Part shown: positions 60,100 through 64,000 of the stretch, piece by piece | How positions within the stretch are numbered: position 1 is the stretch's first letter | Layout: each line of letters begins with the position of its first letter | Assembly: GCA_013360445.1 (NCBI GenBank) | Contig: JABWBP010000037.1 | Coordinates: 1 to 64,000 of the forward strand | Source: Calditrichaceae bacterium | GTDB lineage: Bacteria > Calditrichota > Calditrichia > RBG-13-44-9 > J075 | Length of the DNA stretch: 64,000 nt | Direction: 5' to 3' | Notes under the pieces: generated by a model | The model's input: only the letters and a program-made list of their open reading frames with translations | The model's database searches: none | Told to the model about the DNA's origin: nothing | Program-made: the position numbers and the translations under genes

Positions 60100-61443
60100 T
60101 CAGGCGGATTGCAGGTGTTTTTCCATGATCGCGCTGACCACCTGGCGCGCCAGCGCTTCCGGGGGACGGTCGGTGAGCACCTCTAACACCGGATAGGCGG
60201 CCAGGGCCTGGCGGTAAAACCCCTGGAATTGGCGGATTTGCCCGGCGTTCAACTGCGGCTTGCGGCGCACGATGGTATCCGGGTCGTTTTGCAGGTACAC
60301 CACCCGGTCGGGGCGGGGATAAAATCGGCAGACCAGCCCGCGCAGCCACTTGAACTGTTCTACCGGGCGGTCTTTGTAAATATATTTCAGGTCGTAGATG
60401 TAGCGGTCGCTCAGCACAATCGCCCCTTTGCGCAGGCGCGGGCGCACCTCGCGGAAGTAGCGATACCAGAATTCTAAATAAATGGCGAAGTAATAGAGCC
60501 AGCCCTGGATTTTGCCGCTGATGAGTTTTTTGAGCAGCAGGGGCAGGGAATGCTCTTTTTCCCGCCCTTGCAGCTTCTCCCGCAACCGGCCCAGCCAGTC
60601 TTCCTCCGGGGGAGTGAGGCGCAGCTTTTTGTAGAGGCGCATAAACGGGGAGCGGATTTGCCCCCACGGTCCCATGTACACGGTATAAAATTTGACCCCG
60701 CCGGCCTGCTCCAACTGCTGCTGCACCGCCCGGATGATGGTGCTCTTGCCCGCCCCGTCCACTCCCATAAAGGCGAAGTGCACCCCCCGGCGGCGATGCA
60801 GTCGCTTGCGCAGGCGGCGGTGATAGAACCAGCGCAGCCAGTTTGCCGGGGAGCGCAGCATCAGGGCGCGGCGAATTTCCCGGGCGGATTTTCCGGCCAA
60901 TTTACGATCTTTGCTGAAGGTTTCCGGGCGGAGGATGAATTGCTCGAAGCAGTTCCAAATTTTCGGATGCGAAAGCCGCTGTTTCAAATACGCGAGGTCC
61001 GGCAGGGGGGCCAGAAGCGCTTTGACCCGCGCAAGGTGTTTTTCCTGGAGATGGTTTTTACCGAGCAGGTTGTGATAAAACAGGTGCAACAACTCATCTT
61101 CCCGGGAGAGGATGGAATGCCCCTCGGGGGTTTTTCGCAAACGCCGCAGCGCCTCCGGCAGGGAGAGGTAAACCAGCCCCTCTTGAATAAAGGCGTAGTG
61201 AACGTCCACCAGGCGCAGATTTTCCCCGTCGAAGGCGGCCAGCACTTCCTTGCCGGGAATCCCGGTTTTGCGCGCGGCAAAACCCAGTTCTTGCGCCGCC
61301 GCGACAAATTTCCGGCGATGCTCCGGCCACACCAATATATCCAGCTCGTGCAACTGCGGGTCATCCAACACGGTGTCGCGCAGGAGCGAGTAGCGCACTC
61401 CTCGGTCGGCTAAATGCTTAATTAACTCCCGGTAAATTACCAT
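60100..61443 (-). CDS. Nucleotidyltransferase-like domain fused to thymidylate-kinase-like P-loop domain
   Basis: A 447-residue protein. Residues 1-190 look like a nucleotidyltransferase of the NTP_transf_5 kind (YSLLRDTVLDDPQLHELDIL, VDVHYAFI). Residues 225-447 are a thymidylate-kinase-like P-loop domain: Walker A FMGVDGAGKSTIIR at about 235, VYMGPWGQ, SDRYIYDLKYIYKD and the distant VLEVLTDRP end. Such fusions occur in exopolysaccharide loci, where the kinase part is thought to phosphorylate a sugar lipid or polymer. It is the distal gene, on this strand, after polysaccharide deacetylase (61822) and asparagine synthase (62897). No ribosome site is clear. Confidence 0.82.
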   Translation of the reverse strand: MVIYRELIKHLADRGVRYSLLRDTVLDDPQLHELDILVWPEHRRKFVAAAQELGFAARKTGIPGKEVLAAFDGENLRLVDVHYAFIQEGLVYLSLPEALRRLRKTPEGHSILSREDELLHLFYHNLLGKNHLQEKHLARVKALLAPLPDLAYLKQRLSHPKIWNCFEQFILRPETFSKDRKLAGKSAREIRRALMLRSPANWLRWFYHRRLRKRLHRRRGVHFAFMGVDGAGKSTIIRAVQQQLEQAGGVKFYTVYMGPWGQIRSPFMRLYKKLRLTPPEEDWLGRLREKLQGREKEHSLPLLLKKLISGKIQGWLYYFAIYLEFWYRYFREVRPRLRKGAIVLSDRYIYDLKYIYKDRPVEQFKWLRGLVCRFYPRPDRVVYLQNDPDTIVRRKPQLNAGQIRQFQGFYRQALAAYPVLEVLTDRPPEALARQVVSAIMEKHLQSA

Positions 61444-61479
61444 CCATCATCCTTCGTACATTTTCCAGATCAATTGTTG

Positions 61480-61815
61480 ATCTCTCTCCTCATTCCCCAT
61501 TCTCCATTCACTATTCCCCATTCTCTATTCTCTATTCCCCATTCTCTATTCCCCATTCACTATTCCCCATTCTCTATTCTCTATTCCCCATTCTCTATTC
61601 CCCATTCACTACCCTTCGACAAGCTCAGGGCAAGTTTCTCTATTCCCCATTCACTACCCTTCGACAAGCTCAGGGCAAGTTTCTCCATTCCCCATTCACT
61701 ATCCTTCATCGAAACAATAGTGAATTCAGAATAGTGAATTCAGAATAGTGAATTCAGAATAGTGAATTCAGAATAGTGAATAGTGAAGGGTGAATGGTGA
61801 ATGGGAAGTGGTGAA
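61480..61815. repeat. CCCCATTCACTATTCTC-word inverted repeat with TTCGACAAGCTCAGGG cores
   Basis: From 61492 to 61725 the plus strand repeats CTATTCCCCATTCACTAT and CCATTCTCTATT words; from about 61720 to 61812 the inverse GAATTCAGAATAGTGAATAG words run back. ACCCTTCGACAAGCTCAGGG occurs at 61612-61633 and again at 61656-61677, both cut into the tandem run. No gene lies between 61444 and 61821. Confidence 0.92.
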
Positions 61816-61821
61816 ATCTGC

Positions 61822-62832
61822 CTACCCAAACACCCGCTCCCACTCCATGGCGTGAACCACTTCCGCAAGTTCCGGCACGGTGCGCACCCGCTCCAGGGCA
61901 AAGCGGTCGCTGCTGTGGCTCACGAACCCGTTGTTGGAAGTGCTGGAGCTGTCATAACCGGATTCGATGACGAATTCCCGGATTTGGGCGTTGAAATACT
62001 CGTACGGTCCGCTGTTGGGATAGGAAAAATGGCGGATCGGGGCGCCCAATTGCTCTTCCAACACTTTTTTCGATTCGGCGATTTCCCGCCGGGCGTCCTC
62101 CGGGTCGGCGTTGGGCAGGTTGAGATGGGTGAGGGTATGGGAGCCGATCAGCATTCCCATCCGCGCCATTTGCCGCACCTGCTCCCAGGTGAGGACCAGG
62201 TTCTGCACTTCTTCCAGCAGGGCCGGTTCTCCCAACTGTTTGGAAAGCTGGCGGCGGATTTCCTCCCGCACCGCCCGGTCGTTGGATTTGATCAGGCGAA
62301 CCAGCTCCCTGATCGCTTTCCAGCGCGAGGGGGCATCCGTTAAAGCGAATTCGGCCTGTTTCTCACCCAAGGTCAGCCGGAAGACGCCCTGGGTGGTTTT
62401 GAGAATCAAAAGGGTTACTTCCGAAAGCCAGAACCGCGATTCCCGGCCAATCGGCTCGGTGGTGATAAAGAAGGTTCCGCCGGCGGCATATTTTTTCAGG
62501 ATCAGCGCCGCCTCTAAATTATCGGAATACCCGTCGTCAAAGGTGAACGCCACGCTGTTTTTGGGCAGGGGTCTGTTCTGGCGCAGGCAGTCCACGATCT
62601 CATCCAGGGAGATGACCCGGTATTTGCGGGCAAAATATTTGACCTGCTGCTCGAACTCCGCCGGGGAGAGGGCAATCGCCGGGGAAGTGTAAAAATTATC
62701 CTGCGGGGCCGCCAGGGCGTGGTAGCGCAGAATCGCCGCTTTGCGATTGGGGAAAAGGGTGCGGATTACCCCGTACACCCCGGCGCGGAGGAGCATCTTT
62801 TTGATCAACAGGGAGAGTTTTTGCTTGTTCAT
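61822..62832 (-). CDS. Polysaccharide deacetylase (NodB-type)
   Basis: About 336 residues from the ATG at 62832; an earlier one at 62862 cannot be excluded. The carbohydrate esterase 4 fold is shown by VAFTFDDGYSDN (motif 1 with the catalytic Asp and metal-binding Asp) and LIGSHTLTHLNL (motif 2 with two zinc His). FSYPNSGPYEYFN and SSSTSNNGFVSHSSDRFALE fill the later motifs. The N-terminus (MNKQKLSLLIKKMLLRAGVY) is amphipathic, with no clear signal peptide. In this locus it probably modifies an exported polysaccharide. Upstream lies the asparagine synthase gene on the same strand. Confidence 0.9.
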   Translation of the reverse strand: MNKQKLSLLIKKMLLRAGVYGVIRTLFPNRKAAILRYHALAAPQDNFYTSPAIALSPAEFEQQVKYFARKYRVISLDEIVDCLRQNRPLPKNSVAFTFDDGYSDNLEAALILKKYAAGGTFFITTEPIGRESRFWLSEVTLLILKTTQGVFRLTLGEKQAEFALTDAPSRWKAIRELVRLIKSNDRAVREEIRRQLSKQLGEPALLEEVQNLVLTWEQVRQMARMGMLIGSHTLTHLNLPNADPEDARREIAESKKVLEEQLGAPIRHFSYPNSGPYEYFNAQIREFVIESGYDSSSTSNNGFVSHSSDRFALERVRTVPELAEVVHAMEWERVFG

Positions 62833-62861
62833 GTCCTTTCTCATCCTTGAATAATTCTCCA

Positions 62862-62898
62862 AAAGACCTCAAAGGTTTTGGAAACCTTTGAGGTCTTT
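62862..62898. terminator. 17-bp perfect hairpin AAAGACCTCAAAGGTTT
   Basis: The arms 62862-62878 and 62882-62898 are perfectly complementary around TGG. The right arm overlaps the stop codon of the asparagine synthase gene (62897-62899). It is almost identical to 19423-19459. Confidence 0.7.
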
Positions 62899-64000
62899 AC
62901 AAATATTCCTGGTGCCAGATCTGGAATCCCAACAGCGCCAGCAGATGGTCGGTGTAATCCGCCTTCATCTGGAAATGGTCTTGCAGCGCTTTTTGCACCG
63001 CCGCGGGGTCGAATACCCCCTGCCTGCGCAGGTGGGATTCGCTGAGCAGATCGTAGGCCATTCCCTTCAATTCGTTGCGCACCCACACCCCCACCGGCGC
63101 GCCGAATCCTTTTTTCTTCTGTTGAAATACGTAATCGGGGAATTTGCCCTCGAAAATCTTCTTCTGAATATGGCGCAGCTTGAAGCCTTTCAGCTTCATG
63201 GCGGCAGGGATTTTGGCGGCGAATTCTACCAGCCGGTAATCCAGGTAGGGAACCCGCCCCTCTAAGGAAACCGCCATGGCCATTTTGTCGGTCAGCATCA
63301 GCAACTGCTCCGGCAGGGAGGTTTTCAGATCGAAATACATGAGCTTGTCGAGCAAATCCGGGGAATCGCACTCGGCGAAATATTGCTCGTAAAAATCGGG
63401 AACTTCCTGGTTTTTGAGCGCCAGTTGGCGGCGGAAATCATCCTGGAACACCGAAGTGTACACCCCGTACTGCTGCTGGATCGCCAAATCCGCGGTGTTG
63501 AGGTAGGCTTTGGCCAGCCGGAAATAATTCAGCAGGGTGTTGTTGCGGTCCACCGGGAGGGTGTTCACCACTTTTTTCAACACGTGGCGGCGGAACCACA
63601 AGGGCAGGATGCCTAAGTAGCGGTTCATCTGCACGTTGAGGTAGCGGCGGTAGCCCCCGAACAATTCGTCGCCCCCCACCCCGGAGAGGATCACCGTGAC
63701 GGTTTCCCGGGCCAGTTTGGAGACCAGGTACGTCACCAGAAAGGAGGAATCCGCCAGCGGCTCGTCGAGCGAGGCGATCAGTTTGGGAAATAACTCCGCC
63801 ACGTCCGGTACCACTAAAATTTCGTGGTGGTTGGTCCCGTAATCCTTCGCGAACCGTCCCGCGGCTTCTAACTCGTTGTAAAATTCATACCCTTTTCCAA
63901 AACCGATGCTGTATGTGTTGATGGTGGGGGTTCCCAACTCTTTCATCAGGTGTACGATGCCGCTGGAATCGATCCCCCCGCTCAGAAACGCGCCTAAAGG
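62897..64000 (-). CDS. asnB: Asparagine synthase (glutamine-hydrolysing), C-terminal part, cut by the window edge
   Basis: The gene continues past base 64000; 367 codons are visible on the minus strand. The last ones near the edge read PLGAFLSGGIDSSGIVHL, the ATP-pyrophosphatase loop SGGxDS of the synthetase domain. Downstream are YSIGFGKGYEFYNELEAAGR, VILSGVGGDELFGGYRRY with the second conserved GGDE(L)FGGY, and DKMAMAVSLEGRVPYLDYRL. The N-terminal glutaminase domain, with its catalytic Cys, lies outside the window. Class B asparagine synthases of this kind are frequent in exopolysaccharide and exosortase-linked clusters, which fits the neighbouring deacetylase and kinase-fusion genes; asparagine synthesis proper is also possible. 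Confidence 0.93.
   Translation of the reverse strand, partial: PLGAFLSGGIDSSGIVHLMKELGTPTINTYSIGFGKGYEFYNELEAAGRFAKDYGTNHHEILVVPDVAELFPKLIASLDEPLADSSFLVTYLVSKLARETVTVILSGVGGDELFGGYRRYLNVQMNRYLGILPLWFRRHVLKKVVNTLPVDRNNTLLNYFRLAKAYLNTADLAIQQQYGVYTSVFQDDFRRQLALKNQEVPDFYEQYFAECDSPDLLDKLMYFDLKTSLPEQLLMLTDKMAMAVSLEGRVPYLDYRLVEFAAKIPAAMKLKGFKLRHIQKKIFEGKFPDYVFQQKKKGFGAPVGVWVRNELKGMAYDLLSESHLRRQGVFDPAAVQKALQDHFQMKADYTDHLLALLGFQIWHQEYL

Overview
The window looks like chromosomal DNA of an uncultured Gram-negative bacterium of the FCB group (Bacteroidota, Ignavibacteriota, Calditrichota, KSB1 and relatives). The grounds are: three secreted proteins that end in FlgD-like sorting domains of the type IX secretion (T9SS) kind (13559-16750, 19575-20258, 47985-50054); a PorX-type receiver-PglZ regulator next to tsaE; two putative outer-membrane beta-barrels; and other families common in that group (DUF2911, DUF5117/4953-type zinc protease). 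A Calditrichota/KSB1-like origin is my best guess from gene style, not a proven placement. Most genes are GC-rich. The beta-lactamase-fold gene at 25890 and one segment inside the type IIG restriction enzyme are clearly AT-richer.

Layout. 0-8 kb: a TPR protein, a membrane-Nudix fusion, and an SRPBCC / SDR / photolyase group. 8.6-9.0 kb: a MITE-like element. 9.25-13.3 kb: a large CHAT protease-NACHT/NB-ARC-TPR protein of the cell-death or defence type, carrying an in-frame palindromic insertion. 13.5-25.5 kb: a T9SS cargo protein, an aminotransferase, a CYTH-RdgB fusion, a small secreted protein, tsaE, porX and a secreted zinc protease, all on the minus strand. 25.9-38.5 kb, plus strand: a serine hydrolase, a single-chain type IIG restriction-modification enzyme, a very large membrane protein with RCK, ACT-like and Cys-rich parts, a putative porin and alanine racemase. 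39.6-47.7 kb, mostly minus strand: a YbaK-like deacylase, a zinc-ribbon protein, a CBM20-esterase, a probable 26-residue membrane peptide, and a cluster of a HEAT protein, two leaderless peptidoglycan hydrolases and a 3-4 TM membrane protein. 48-59.9 kb: a T9SS cargo, a kinase-fold protein with a flippase-like membrane protein, isochorismatase-type hydrolase, acetyl-CoA synthetase, an RRM protein, an Nramp-like transporter and two lytic transglycosylases. 60-64 kb: the start of an exopolysaccharide locus (kinase fusion, polysaccharide deacetylase, asparagine synthase cut by the window edge).

The strongest signal outside genes is that nearly every long intergenic gap holds its own inverted-repeat island. 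The outer arms are degenerate tandem copies of a short word (for example GGGGCAGGAGCA, CGTAATGCGTAAAA, TTCAGTGTTT or ACCACAGAG). Between them lie either a shared core or small perfect hairpins, often exactly 20 nt, whose stem sequence changes from copy to copy while pairing is kept. I saw no tRNA or rRNA gene, no CRISPR array and no intact transposase.
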